A stretch of DNA of 64,000 nucleotides from NCBI GenBank assembly GCA_016801885.1, contig CM028893.1, positions 11,946,950 to 12,010,949 of the forward strand, written 5' to 3'. The position numbers were made by a program, and so were the translations under genes. Shown here in pieces: positions 27,224-38,828 of this stretch (within the stretch, counting starts at the first letter, position 1; each line of letters opens with the position of its first letter). The notes beneath the pieces are model-generated. The model was not told the origin of the DNA. It saw only the letters and a list, made by a program, of their open reading frames with translations, and made no database searches. The stretch comes from Toxotes chatareus. Taxonomy: Eukaryota; Chordata; Actinopteri; Toxotidae.

Positions 27224-27987
27224 ATCTCTTTTTTTATTTATTTATTTATTGGTTCTTTAATTATTCCAAAACAAAAATTAACCTTCAGATAATCACACCT
27301 TATCCAAATCAAACATGAACAGTATGTATTCTTTAAAACTGGAACTCTGAGACATTTATTTTAGCTCAATTTCAACTGCTATCTTATTTCCACAACATTA
27401 ATTCAGTTGTTAAGTGTTCCTCTGATATCAGAGTCCTTTCAGGGAAAGACCTATTCAATTGGAGAAAACACAATACGTCCTTTGGTTTAGAGCTTTGCAT
27501 ATTCACACCGCAGAGCCACAGAAATCACAGCGTGATAACAAAACTAGAGCATGAGTGAAAGACTGGGTGTGTCACACAGAGTGGGAGGGCCACTTCATGT
27601 TCCAGGAAGATTACCTGACGGAGCACCTGTCGGTGTGTGATTCATAGCAAAGTACATGAAGTGAAGGACGGCACTGCTCCACGTCAGAGGACAACCTGAA
27701 AAAGTAAGTTCCACATTAACTTTCCCATTTTTAGCACTGTTACTGTTTCTATGTTTTGTGAATCTTTTGCCAAGTACAGTTTTCTATCAAGCTTGTCTCA
27801 TACACACAGTAGAAGAGTTAAAAACAGACAGTGTGAAATGTTGGGCACAGTCCTCTACAGTGAAAACATTCAAGAAAACCTCTGTGAGTGTCTCACATTA
27901 ATGAGAAGTTCCAGCTCAGAGCATTTATTTGTTTGGATTGGATAAAAGTGATCGATAGCTGGTATTACAGCACCTGTCGGTGTGATT

Positions 27988-28024
27988 CATTAGGTGAGCT
28001 AAATGTTATTTAGCTCACCTAATG
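27988..28024. repeat. Perfect 16-bp inverted repeat, 5-base loop
   Basis: CATTAGGTGAGCTAAA (27988-28003) is the exact reverse complement of TTTAGCTCACCTAATG (28009-28024), with loop TGTTA. It lies in the presumed 5'UTR intron of TRIM gene A. The 20 bases before it repeat a segment at 27625 (CACCTGTCGGTGTG...ATTCAT). Confidence 0.85.
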
Positions 28025-28774
28025 TTGTGAAATGATGCTACAGTGGCTGATGTGTTTAAATTTGATGTATATCACTTGGGTTAAAGAGACGAGCTATTGA
28101 AGGCTAAAAAAAAACAAACACTAACAACAGCGGTTGTTTTTGTAGCTGCTTCAGTGTAAGTTTCCAGTTTGAGTTGTGTTTTCTTTTGAACCTGAAACAG
28201 GTGCTGTGAGGTAGAAGGTCCTGAGTTTCTGCATTCCTTAGATAGTTTGTCACCCACCACTGGCCAGTAAAGACACTTCCTGCTTGTGTGAAAAAGCTTT
28301 GTGTTCTCTGGTGTTGAAAAGTTTTGACAAACTTTTACTAGTTTGGGATGAAAAAGTTGTTTTCTCATCTTGTGCCTTTCCTTGAGCTTCTCCTTGATCT
28401 GTTTTAAAAGGAACATCATGTCACTGCTGTGGTTAACTTCACCAGGTTCTTATCCAATATCACATAGCACATGCAGACATCTTACACCAGAACAAGTTCA
28501 GTCAAATAACAGGTATCTGAATGATGGAGGAGACAACCTGAAAGCCATTCTCAGGCAGTTTCACAGTAATTCACATTTTTATTCATGTCACTCCAATGAC
28601 TCTGACACGACTGCCTCAGTGACTCATACATAACACAGAGGTGTTAACAACCTTCCTGGGTGAGTTGTGAGACATGTTGCAGGCCAAACAAGTCCAGTAG
28701 TCTAGGATTTCGTATTTTTTTTATACGTAGTAATTAGTCTCTCTGTCTTTTGCTTTCCTCTCTCTCTCCCAGGC

Positions 28775-31700
28775 ATGAGCTCTCCGAGAGGCCGGGTCCT
28801 CTCAGAGGAGCAGTTCACCTGCTCCATTTGTCTGGAGGTGTTTGTTGAGCCCGTCTCCACACCCTGCGGCCACAGCTTCTGCAAGGCCTGCCTGCAGGGC
28901 TACTGGAACCACAGCAAGAAGTTCTCCTGCCCCATGTGCAAGAAGAGCTACTCCAAAAAACCTGAGATGAGTGTGAATAGGGTACTGGCTGAAATATCTT
29001 CTCAGTTTCAAGGGCTGATGATGGCTGGAGGGGACGGTGGGGCCGCCTCACGGGGGTCTACTCTGAATCTGAGCTCAGATTCAGGCCACACACGCCACCA
29101 CAGTGGCTCTCCAGGGCCTGATACTGGAGAGTTTGCCCAGGCTGGGGAGGTTCCATGTGATGCCTGTATTGGGAGGAAGTTAAAGGCGTTCAAGTCTTGT
29201 CTGAACTGCCCTGGGTCATTCTGTGAGACCCATCTAAGGCATCATAGAAAGGTCAGTTTGTTACATGTTTTGGTTTTTAGGGTTTTTTTTCTTTTTTTAT
29301 CACATATGTTGTTCATTTATTTCTGCTTAATCACTATATTCACACCTTTCTGCAGGTAAAGTCTTTGTCATCTCATCGTCTGATTGAACCCACTTTCCAC
29401 CTAGAGGAAAAGATCTGTAAGAAGCACGAACGTCTTCTGGATGTCTACTGCCGCACCGACCACACCTGCATCTGCACTACCTGCGCCGAGGCCACACACA
29501 AGTCCCATGAAATCGTCTCCATAGACCACGAGTGGAAGAAGAAGATGGTGAGATTTTTTTTAGCTGGGTTTGTGCTCCATGTGAGCAGGTTTAGATTTTC
29601 TATTTTGCCTTAAAAGTGCCTGATGATGGCCTCACGGACAGTTGCGAGGACTGTTTTGATTTTCACACTGTTTGATTTTAGTAAACTCAAAATCCTGTTT
29701 ATCATTTTACAGAGCAATCTGGGAAAGAAGAGGTCAGAACTGAAACATCTGATCAAGGAGAGATCAAAGAAGCTGGAGGAGATCAAACAATCCATCAAGG
29801 TCATCAAGGTAAGACCACTGAGACGCAGGCGTGAGTCTTACCTGTGTAACCTGAGAGACAAAGAACACAGCATGTTTGAAAGTTTTGGTGTCAGGTTTCA
29901 ACTCTTTGAAATATAAATCCAGTGTAAGTATCTGCAGTTTTGATGATGCCTGTTGCTCCTGTTTGATTAATTCCACATTTAATATTTTCAAGGAGAACAA
30001 AAAAACAGGAGTTTGAATTTAAACTTGATCTTATTAAGATAGATTTTCTTAGAATAACATTAGAATAATTTTAGGCTGGTATTGTCGTCAGTGTCTATTG
30101 TATTGCTGCTGTTCCCTTGTGTACTGCATGTTAAATATTTGCCCAGTCTACTCTGATGTAGTGCTTCTCATGCACTGAAGCTCAAAAGCTTTATTTGCAC
30201 TTCAAGCAGCTCTCTGATCGAGGCAGGCTCACAAAACGTGAGGGGGTTATTGCTCAAGGGCACTTTGACAGGACACTGCCAGGTGCCGATGGCATGACCT
30301 CTTAATTACGGTTTCAGTTAGCTGATCCTGCCTCCCGCTATACTGCAAATTTACCTTGCCAGAGAATCTGAAACACATTTTGTCATGCTGTGCGGAAGTG
30401 GAGAGGGCAGTTTGTTTTTCTCCTACAAATACAGTCTCAGATCCAGGCTGGAGGTTGTTCAACCGGTGCGACCAGTGTAAATTTTACCCTCAGTTTCCCA
30501 CACCCTGTTTTTACCCACAGCCTTGTTACAGTAAAACTAACCTCAGGCTTAAGAGAAACAGCAAAGATTGCAATGCTTTTCTTAGTTTAAATGATAAATG
30601 AACAGTGTCAGATGCTTTTGAGCGAAATTTCCCAGGTTCAGTGCTAATCTTGGTTTCCTGCTTGGTGACATTTTTATCTGCTTTTACAAATACAGTGAGC
30701 ATGTATACAGCATGTATTCACCTTTCCACCCCATGCCCTCTCTTTTGTAGTCCAGTGCTCAGAAGGAGTTGGAGGAGAGCTGGCAGGTGTACGCCGAGCT
30801 GCAGCGTCTGGTGGAGCAGAGTCAGGCGGAGCTGGTGGAGCTGATCGCCACACGGCAGCGCGAGGCCGAGCGTCACGCTCAGGAACTGGCTCGAGGTTTG
30901 GAGAATGAACTGAGCCAGCTGAGGAGGAGGAGCAACGAGCTGGAAGCCTACGCACATACCCAGGACAAAGTGGTCTTCCTTCAGGTGACACTGTGATTAA
31001 AGAACAAATATCATTTTACAAGGCATAACAATGTTGTGCTGTGTTTACCTACAGGGATGTAAAACTGTAAGATATCTACATTAATTAACCATTTATCATA
31101 CCTTCACCAACCAAGCTGGAAATATATACATTTTTAAAAATGTGTCTCTCACAACTATGCACAGCGTTGGGTCGTAATTGAACAGCCAGTTATCCAGTGG
31201 GCCTCCATGGCTGCACCAGATGTAGTTACTGGGATATTTGTGACACAGCATCAAAGTCTCCATGAACAGAGCCAGCTGTTCTCCCTCGTGCATTTGTCCT
31301 GGACTGTTTATGCAGATAAAATGTTGATTCTCTCTCAGATGAAAGACGTCTTTGAGGTTGCTGGTTTAGAATTTTTCTCGACAGGATGAGGGGAAGCGAA
31401 GGCCTCGAATACTCAAACACAGTGTTTGGAAGTTGAAAATAGGTTGACAGATTTACTCACGGTCGTGTATCTGTGACTCTCTTAGTATGTTTTTCCTTAT
31501 CAGCACAAAATGCTGCGTTGGTTGTTCTTTGTTTTTATTGTCAAACTGACAATGTGCAGAGTGCTCCGAATTTATATGCATTAATAGATGTAGATTTACA
31601 GAGACTGATAGCTAATTTTTAAATCTGGGCCCTGTCAAGTTTTCAGCCCATGAATCTACATCAGAGAGCACTGAACAGAAGCTGGTACAGAGTGCCTCTT

Positions 31701-33397
31701 CAGCATCATATTTACTGTGTTCTTTTCACTGCAAAGACTTTGTTTCCCCTGAGGGATCATTAAATTTTCATTTCATCATACCTCGTGTAACCTTTCTCTT
31801 TCTGCAGAATCTGGCGACGCTGCCGCCGTCACCCGAGCCCACGGATTGGTCGGCGGTCAGCATCAACACTGACCTCTACCTGGGAACCATCCGCTCCTCC
31901 GTCAGCAGCCTCTTAGACAAGTTCCAGGAGGAGCTTAAAAGACTGTATGGGAAAGGTAAGGACAGCGGTTCAAAGTTAATTTCTCTCTCCATTATGATAA
32001 AACACAACACTTTGTAAACAAATAAATAAATAAATAAAGACTTGCTGAGTGCCTGTGTGGATTATCTATGCAGAGTTATAGTAAAATCCATCCTCCCCTG
32101 TCCAACTCCAACCACACTTCCTGTGCAAAATCCAAATCAGGGATCTGTAGGTCACTGCACGAGCACTTTGAAATAGAAAAATGACTCACACTCGCACATT
32201 CACACATACAAGATGGTCGGACAGATGGAGATGGTGTTGATGCCACAGTTCATCCTCTTGGAATCAAAGAGAAGAGGCAGCAGCAGAGAGCTGACTGACA
32301 GCAGCACATGTCCCGTGCATTTACAGCTCGGGATTAGATCTACATGTTTACCACCCACACGTGCCATCTGCTTTGACTTTGACTCTTTAGCTAAATGACT
32401 TACTGACACGGTCTTCCCCTCTCTTTCTACCCCTGTTTTACTTTTTCTCTCTCAGAACTTCCGGAAGGTGCAAAACTATTCAAGTGAGTAAGACTTTAAA
32501 TTCATTTGTTGGCAGGGACACTTCTTAAAAGAGATTTTTAGAAGAGAGCAAAGGTTTTTGGTCATCTCGAGCAGTGCAACCAAAGCTGAACATGATGTTC
32601 AGTTCCCTTTGTCCACAAGATGGTGCCACTTCTTCACTGCACAGACAGGCTCAAACCACAGGCGTGCAGCCTGAGGGCCATTCAGCATAATGAATACTTT
32701 TAGTTTTGATGTCTGGGGCTCATTTTTCTCAAAGGGTGAACTATAACAGGAGCAGTTTTTACTTTTTTTCCCCAGAATACTCAGGCAAAGAGAATTCATT
32801 ATTGTGATGGTAAAATAGTCATAATGTAGTGAGTGGGACTCTGCTCTATCCTGTTCAGGTGAAGTGATTTTGGACCCTGCCACAGCCCAGAGGAACCTGG
32901 TTGTGTCCGACGATGGGCGCCAGGTGAGGTATGAAGAGCGTAAGACCGCCCACTCTGAGGGTCCAAAGCGCTTCAGCCCCGCCCTCTTTGTATTGGGCCG
33001 AGAGGGTCTCTGCTCTGGGCGCCACTACTGGGAGGTGGATGTGAGCCGCAAGACGGCCTGGACGCTTGGCGTGGCACAGGCGTCGGCTCGGCGCAAGGGT
33101 GAGATAAAGCTGAGTCCTGAGGGGGGATACTGGTGTCTGTGGCTGAAGAACGGGGAGGTGAAGGCTCTGGCATCGTCCCGCCTGCCTCTCATGCTGCCTT
33201 CCCCACCCAGTAAAGTGGGAATCTTCCTGGATTATGACGGAGGCCAGATCTCTTTCTATGATGTGAAGGCACGTCTGCATCTCTATACTTTTGTTGATAC
33301 CTTTAGCGAGAGCCTGTACCCTATCTTCAGTCCCTGTCTCACCCCGGAGGGCAAGAACACTTCACCTCTCATTATAACCCCTGTTAAACACATCTGA
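28775..33397 (+). CDS. TRIM gene A: RING/B-box/coiled-coil/PRY-SPRY E3 ligase (btr/TRIM39-like)
   Basis: Likely ubiquitin ligase of fish innate immunity. Coding exons: 28775-29251, 29356-29547, 29713-29808 (96 nt), 30751-30984 (234 nt), 31808-31955 (148 nt), a micro-exon from 32456, and 32859-33397. A non-coding first exon probably ends at 27703 (gtaagt). RING is residues 16-55 (C16, C19, C31, H33, C36, C39, C52, C55). B-box 1 starts at C128. B-box 2 has C180, H183, C191, C199, C202, H207 and H210. The coiled coil spans about 224-333, and the last exon is PRY-SPRY with LDP, WEV and LDYD motifs. Two oddities: an extra 104-nt intron between the B-boxes, absent in B, C, D and E; and one extra C in the micro-exon, which makes it 28 nt with its strong donor and breaks the frame. 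Skipping that exon, or using a weaker donor after 12 nt, restores the frame. Full length would be near 560-570 residues. Confidence 0.85.
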
Positions 33398-34085
33398 GAC
33401 AGTCAGCATTAGGTTAAACTTTATGACATCAACAAAAAACGGTTTGGTGCAAAGTGCAGATTTAAAAAAACAAAAACAAAACTGTGAACAGATAATTTTG
33501 TCCCGTTTGGTCTTAAAATATAGGTTTTTCCTCTAAATAAGCCAGAGAATTTTACTTTGTTTTGCATAGCACTTTACCTCAAACCTAACACAAACAACTT
33601 GAACTAAAAAAAAAGGGAATTTGCATAACAACACTATCCACTACAACAACACTTCGACGTCGTATAGGCAGGTTATTATATTTGCTCAAATAAAATAAGG
33701 TTCCATACAGATCCTGAAGGAAGCTGACACAGAGTGACAATCTCTTCTCAAATTGTATATAAAATAAAAGAAGGATATTATAGTGTGAAGGGAGGATTAG
33801 AAGTTTGAGCGCTGCTGTACTTCTCGCACTTTCCTTTCTGTACAAGTCGTATAACTGCAGCTATTAGGCTTTACAGATGAAAACAATGAAGTTATCAGAA
33901 GTAAATGTAATATCCAGAGGTGTAGGCTTGCCTGGGGAACCATGTGAGAGTCTTTTTGTACATATCGTTGGACTATGACATTATTTGGGCATTTTTTTAA
34001 ACTCATTGTGGACGTAGGATTGTTTTATGGATGCTGTATTTTTATATTTAATGTTTGGCTTTGTAGCTTCTTTCTGAGCTTGTTC

Positions 34086-34091
34086 AATAAA
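34086..34091 (+). terminator. Polyadenylation signal of TRIM gene A
   Basis: AATAAA about 690 bp after the gene A stop codon, followed closely by a T-rich tract (34114-34133). This gives gene A a 3'UTR of about 0.7 kb, ending before the gene B promoter. Confidence 0.65.
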
Positions 34092-34316
34092 GATGATCAG
34101 TCACAAATACATAATTTTTTTTTTTTTTTTTTTTCAACTAGTTGTTTAACAACAACACAGAAGTACTTGTCCTTATGAGATGAGATCACAGATTAAAATA
34201 TAAGATCTGTGTTTTGTTGTTCCTCTCCTGTGCTTCCTGACCCAGGCAAGACTGCTGGTATTTTCCTCAGGGTTAAAGTTATTCCTCCCGGAGCTCAGAG
34301 GGCCATGACCAGGGAG

Positions 34317-34324
34317 TATAAATT
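34317..34324 (+). promoter_or_regulatory. TATA box of TRIM gene B
   Basis: TATAAATT lies about 135 bp upstream of a splice donor (CTCTG|gtgagt at 34455) that would end the non-coding first exon of gene B. Transcription would start near 34345-34350. No full ISRE was found here, unlike upstream of C, F1 and F2. Confidence 0.5.
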
Positions 34325-35388
34325 TGTATCTGGGGTAAAAGGACAGTGAGGGAGGGGGGTATATTTTGGGTCTGAGGTGTGTGTGTGTGTTAGTGCGGTT
34401 ACAGCCTGTCTCATGTGTCAGTGAACAGCAGAATCTCGAGGCAGCTGCTCTCTGGTGAGTGTCCCCATATCTCTGCTTTTTCTGTCTCTTCTCGTCCTGT
34501 TCCCACATTTTAACTTCTATACTTTCACATCTGCTTCTCTGTTCTCAGTATATATCTCTTAGGGGAGTGCTGTTGTTGTATTTGGGATTTTTTTTTATAG
34601 TGTTTGGCTGATTAAAAGCTGTGGCCTGAGCTAAGGACTTCTTCTGTTTTGTAGTGTGAATATCTGGGCCTCAAACAGAGAGACACTCATCTCAAAAGTC
34701 AAACACATACTTAGAACCTCACAAACATGCAGCCATTGTACAAGCTAATTAAACAAGCATCATATAATTGAAATTCAAGCACAGACAATTGTCTTGTTTA
34801 AAAAAAAAGTTGAAAATTCAAGGTCTGAAACAACCCATGAGCATTTTGAGTAGCTGATGTTATCTTCTGAAATTAGCACAGAGCAGTAGCAGTATTAATG
34901 TATATGCTGGCTGATAAGAATCAAAACATTGCAGAACAGACATGTTTACTAGAAACACTATTACAAAATATATCCACCAGAGAGTGCTAAAAAGATCCCC
35001 CCTGTGCATAGTTCATACATTAAGAGCTAAATTTCAGAAGGGAAAGGGAATAATTCAAATATCAATATATTATCATTTTTTAAATCAAAGAAATTACAAA
35101 AAAAAAGTTGGACAGCACTTCCCTAAGACATACAGGGACTCATTTATTACAAAACAAAAAAAACAAAAAAAAAAAAACAAAAGAAAAAGTTGTACAACTC
35201 AACTTTGTTTTGAATTTGAACAATAAATGAGTCCCGTCATGCTTTGCTTAGTAGATTTGCATGAAACTGGCCCCATATAAAGTCACGCCATCTAACATTA
35301 GCGACCTCAATATCACAGCAGGTTTGATGCCCCGTTCAAAGGCTGGTTACTTTCGCTGACAATGACGCTGCCTCTCCGCCGTGTAGGA

Positions 35389-38074
35389 ATGGCCACCACT
35401 GGGAACCTTTCTGAAGAGCAGGTGCACTGCTCCATCTGTCTCGACGTCTTCACCAACCCTGTATCCATCCCCTGCGGACACAACTTCTGCCAGAGCTGCA
35501 TCCTGGGATACTGGAAAACCAGCCCTTTGTTCCAGTGTCCTATGTGTAAGAAGTCCTTCCACAAAAGGCCTGATATTAGCGTTAACACTGTGCTGAGGGA
35601 AATTGCAGAGCAGTTCAAGGAGATTAGGGTTAGAGGTGTGGAAGGGAAGGTGAGCAAAGAGGAGCAAGAGGGTGCAGAAAAGAAGTGGACAATGGAAAGA
35701 AGGAAAAAGGAGGACGAGGAGAGGCTTTTGGAGAAAGATCAGAAGCAGCAGCTTCTGGAGGAGCTGAAGCAGAAACAAGAGGAGGAGCGGAAAAAGAAAG
35801 AGTGGTCAGCAAAGCAAAAACCAGAAGAGAAGAAGCCACCACAAGAGGAGTTACCTCCACTAATCCCTCCTTTGTCAGTACCCAAAACCTCTCCTCCACC
35901 GTCACCCCAAGCCACAGCTCAGGGTCCTCCACCTCCACCTCCCCAAACATCACCCCCACCCTCACCTCAAATCCCTGCTTCTCTGTCTCCTCAAACCTTA
36001 CTTTCACCTCCCACCGCCTCTCTCCCACATCCTTCCTGGGAGGAGGTCCTGTGTGACGTTTGCCTCGGCGAAGGCAGGCCGAAAGCGGTCAAATCCTGCC
36101 TCGTCTGTCTGACATCGTACTGCGAGGAGCATCTGAAATCTCACTCGGCCAGGTTCACCAAGCACAAGCTAATGGATCCTGTCGCTAACATGGAGGACAG
36201 GATGTGTCCAAAGCACGAGAGGCTCTTGGAGCTGTTCTGTAAGAAGGATCAGACTTGTGTGTGCGTTCTCTGCACTGAGACTGACCACAGGGCGCACTAC
36301 ACCGTCCCTGTGGAGAGGGAATGGATGGAGAAGAAGGTGAGACAGATTTGCTACCATTCAAATATAAAGTCAGGTCCAAAGGTTGGACAAATATTTAAGA
36401 TGTAAAACAGTAAGCAAAAGTCAAACTGCTCCCACAAGATTTTTATTATGATGACTGAGTGTGTACCTGTCATCAGCCATGTTTATGTTGTGCTGCAGGC
36501 ACAGCTGAAGAGGACAGAAATAGACGTCCAGCAGATGATCCAGGACAGAGTGAAAAAGGTGGAGGAGATCAAAAACTCTGTAGAGCTCAACAAAGTGAGT
36601 CCTCCTGAGATCGTACATGGATAATCATCATCATCATCATCAGAGGCTGCATTTGCACACAATTATTCAACAGATTCATGTATTTTCAGGCCAGTGCTCA
36701 GAGAGAGATCGAGGAAAGCATGCAGGTCTTCTCAGAGCTGGTGCGCTCCATCCAGAGGACTCAGGCCGAGCTGGTTTTGGCCATCGAGGAGAAGCAGAGG
36801 CAGACGGAGAGGTGGGCTGAAGGCCTCATCACTGAACTGGAGCAGGAAATCTCTGGGCTGAAGAGGAGGAATACAGACCTGGAAAACGTGGCTCGGACCG
36901 ACCACATTAATTTCTTAAAGGTGAGGCTGTTTTGTCTTAATAGCTTTTACCGTGACAGGATGGATTTGGCAGCTTTTACACTATTGGTGCTGTAACAACA
37001 GTGCCCTCTTCCTGTTCTGTACTGTAGTGCAATCAAAGCACATCATTAACAAATACAGTGTAGACTGGAGGCTGCCAATCATTCTGGATTATATAATGTT
37101 TATTTTGTTGTTGATATTTCTTGTGCTGTATCTCTCTGTAGAGTTTCCCAGCCCTTAGCACTCCTCCATCGGTTAAAGACTGGTCTGAGACCAGTGTCCC
37201 CACTGACATGTGTATAGGTATGATCAGGAGATCCGTGTCCAAACTGGAGCTGACGTTAAATGACATGATTGACAAACTGGCTGAGAGTGGTAGGACCTTC
37301 TTTAACATTCCAGTATATCTTCTGTATGCATCTCCAGAAGAAGCTGAACACATCCTGACTACAGACTAAGAGAATTTTGTCTTCTTTTTTTAGAGATCAA
37401 AAAGATTCAGAAATATACAGGTAAACTTTTTTTTTTTTTCCTTTTTGCATTTGGTTTCATTTTTACTTTTCAGAACTCTCCAACAAAATAAATCCTTTGT
37501 TATGTCTGATGTTCCTGTAGTGGATGTCACTCTGGACCCCGACACAGCCAACCCGTGGTTGCAGCTTTCTCAGGACAGACATCAGGTGAGACACCTGGGG
37601 GCGTGGCAGGACCTCCCAGACCACCCTGACCGCTTTGACACGGTGGTCATTGTCCTGGGCCGTGAGGGCTTCACCTCAGGGAGACATTACTGGGAGGTCC
37701 AGGTGGGGGACAAGGATGACTGGTACCTGGGAGTAGCCAGGTCTTCTGTTAACAGAAAGGGCAGGATCTCTGTAAGCACCACTCAAGGATACTGGGCTCT
37801 GGCCATGAAGAAAGGCCAGGGGTACCGGGTGTCAACATCTCCACCGTTACTGCTCACCCTCAACCCCAAGCCCAAGCGAGTGGGTGTGTATGTAGACTAC
37901 GAAGAGGGGCAGGTGTCGTTTTATGACGTGAGAGCTCGGACACACATTTACACGTTCAAAGACACATTCATGGAGAAGATTTTGCCTTTTTTCTACCTGT
38001 ACTGCTGCGACAAAGCGTCCGATACCATCGTGATCTGTCCTGTGAATGAGAAAACCTTGATTAAACAAAGCTAA
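35389..38074 (+). CDS. TRIM gene B: RING/B-box/coiled-coil/PRY-SPRY with a long charged, proline-rich linker
   Basis: Likely E3 ubiquitin ligase. Exons: 35389-36336, 36499-36594 (96 nt), 36690-36920 (231 nt), 37142-37289 (148 nt), 37394-37420 (27 nt) and 37521-38074; frame is kept throughout, giving 667 residues. RING is residues 14-53, B-box 1 begins at C222 and B-box 2 at C273. Between RING and B-box 1 lies a linker of about 165 residues, much longer than in A, C, D or E: a Lys/Glu-rich helix-like part (85-144), then a proline-rich part (145-217) with PPPP and repeated SPPPSPQ units. PRY-SPRY carries LDPDTA, WEV and VDYEEG motifs. The start is taken after the acceptor GTGTAG|GA at 35386. 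An in-frame ATG nine codons upstream would fall in the intron; it is used only if that acceptor is not. Confidence 0.9.
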
Positions 38075-38236
38075 GGACACGTTTGACAGTAAAACAACAC
38101 TGAAAAGCCTTGAAATGCATGACAAGCAAAAAAAATTTGAAGAAAGTATTTAAAAATTCGTAATCACATGTTGATTTTGTGTGACTGCTCTTGCAAAGGC
38201 TGTATGCTGTAAGAGACGTGTTCATGTGTTTATAAC

Positions 38237-38242
38237 AATAAA
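38237..38242 (+). terminator. Polyadenylation signal of TRIM gene B
   Basis: AATAAA 163 bp after the gene B stop codon, followed by a T-rich stretch. The gene C regulatory region begins within 65 bp, so the genes are tightly packed. Confidence 0.65.
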
Positions 38243-38301
38243 TTTTCTTTCAAATATTCCTAAATGTCACTATTTCTGGCTTTGTGAAGGAAATACAGTT
38301 A

Positions 38302-38313
38302 AGTTTCATTTTC
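38302..38313 (-). promoter_or_regulatory. Interferon-stimulated response element upstream of TRIM gene C
   Basis: AGTTTCATTTTC is a full match to the ISRE consensus AGTTTCNNTTTC (GAAANNGAAACT on the other strand). It lies about 175 bp upstream of the splice donor at 38488 that ends the likely non-coding first exon of gene C, a usual distance for an IRF/ISGF3-responsive promoter. Confidence 0.55.
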
Positions 38314-38828
38314 ATTTGGCCACACCCACTGAAAAGACCGGAGCTGCTACAGCTTCTCCGCTCGTCTGAATGCATTCTCATGTAAGACACGAGTGCTGAA
38401 TTGTTTGCGGTGCCTTAATTTCTTTGTATATTCTTGCATATGAAAGACAGTTTGGCTTGTGGAATTTACAGAACTACAAAGGATCAGGTGAGTCATTCTT
38501 TCAACTTATTTTGCTGTTTTTCTGTTTTTTGCTTTTAAAATAAGAAATTATAAGGATATAATGCAGGGTTAAGATGCGTATGATTCATGTGAAAATGACT
38601 CACTGGGCGGGTCAGGATTCGCATTGTAAACAGCCTAAAAATAGACTTGATTCCATTGACTTATTTACCTTTTCTGGGCCTTTTTCCCAGTTTTTGTGTC
38701 TTTCTTCAGTTCAGCTCAGTCAAAAACATGGAGTTGTGATATCTCGCTGCACAAGATGGAAAAAGCCTGAAATAAACAAAAAATATTTTAAGCCTATAAA
38801 TCACATTTTATCCCACAGAGGTGCCATA

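Larger units (their letters stand above)
16918..27550. other. Long 3'UTR or intergenic stretch, no supported coding exon
   Basis: More than 10 kb separates the pcp4l1-like stop codon from the first TRIM transcript. It contains candidate polyA signals, an imperfect inverted repeat at 18.2 kb, a TA run, a SINE-like piece, AC/AG runs and short tandem GATGAGATCAGAT-like repeats near 23.72-23.76 kb. Open frames here are short, lack domains and have no convincing exon structure. I see no further gene, though a lncRNA could not be excluded. Confidence 0.5.

Noticed and set aside
28081..28419. 112-codon minus-strand open frame in the 5' intron of TRIM gene A
   Set aside because: No recognisable domain, no splice context and low-complexity residues; it is likely chance.
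24757..30262. Shared string GTGCCCTTGAGCA at 24.76 kb and, reversed, near 30.25 kb, as a possible mobile element
   Set aside because: Such strings occur in several fish repeats, but the flanks could not be aligned over enough length to define an element here.
38574..38828. Upstream in-frame extension of TRIM gene C
   Set aside because: The frame is open by chance through intron sequence. A cccacag acceptor lies just before ATG 38829, the sibling genes start in the same place relative to RING, and the extension has no domain character.
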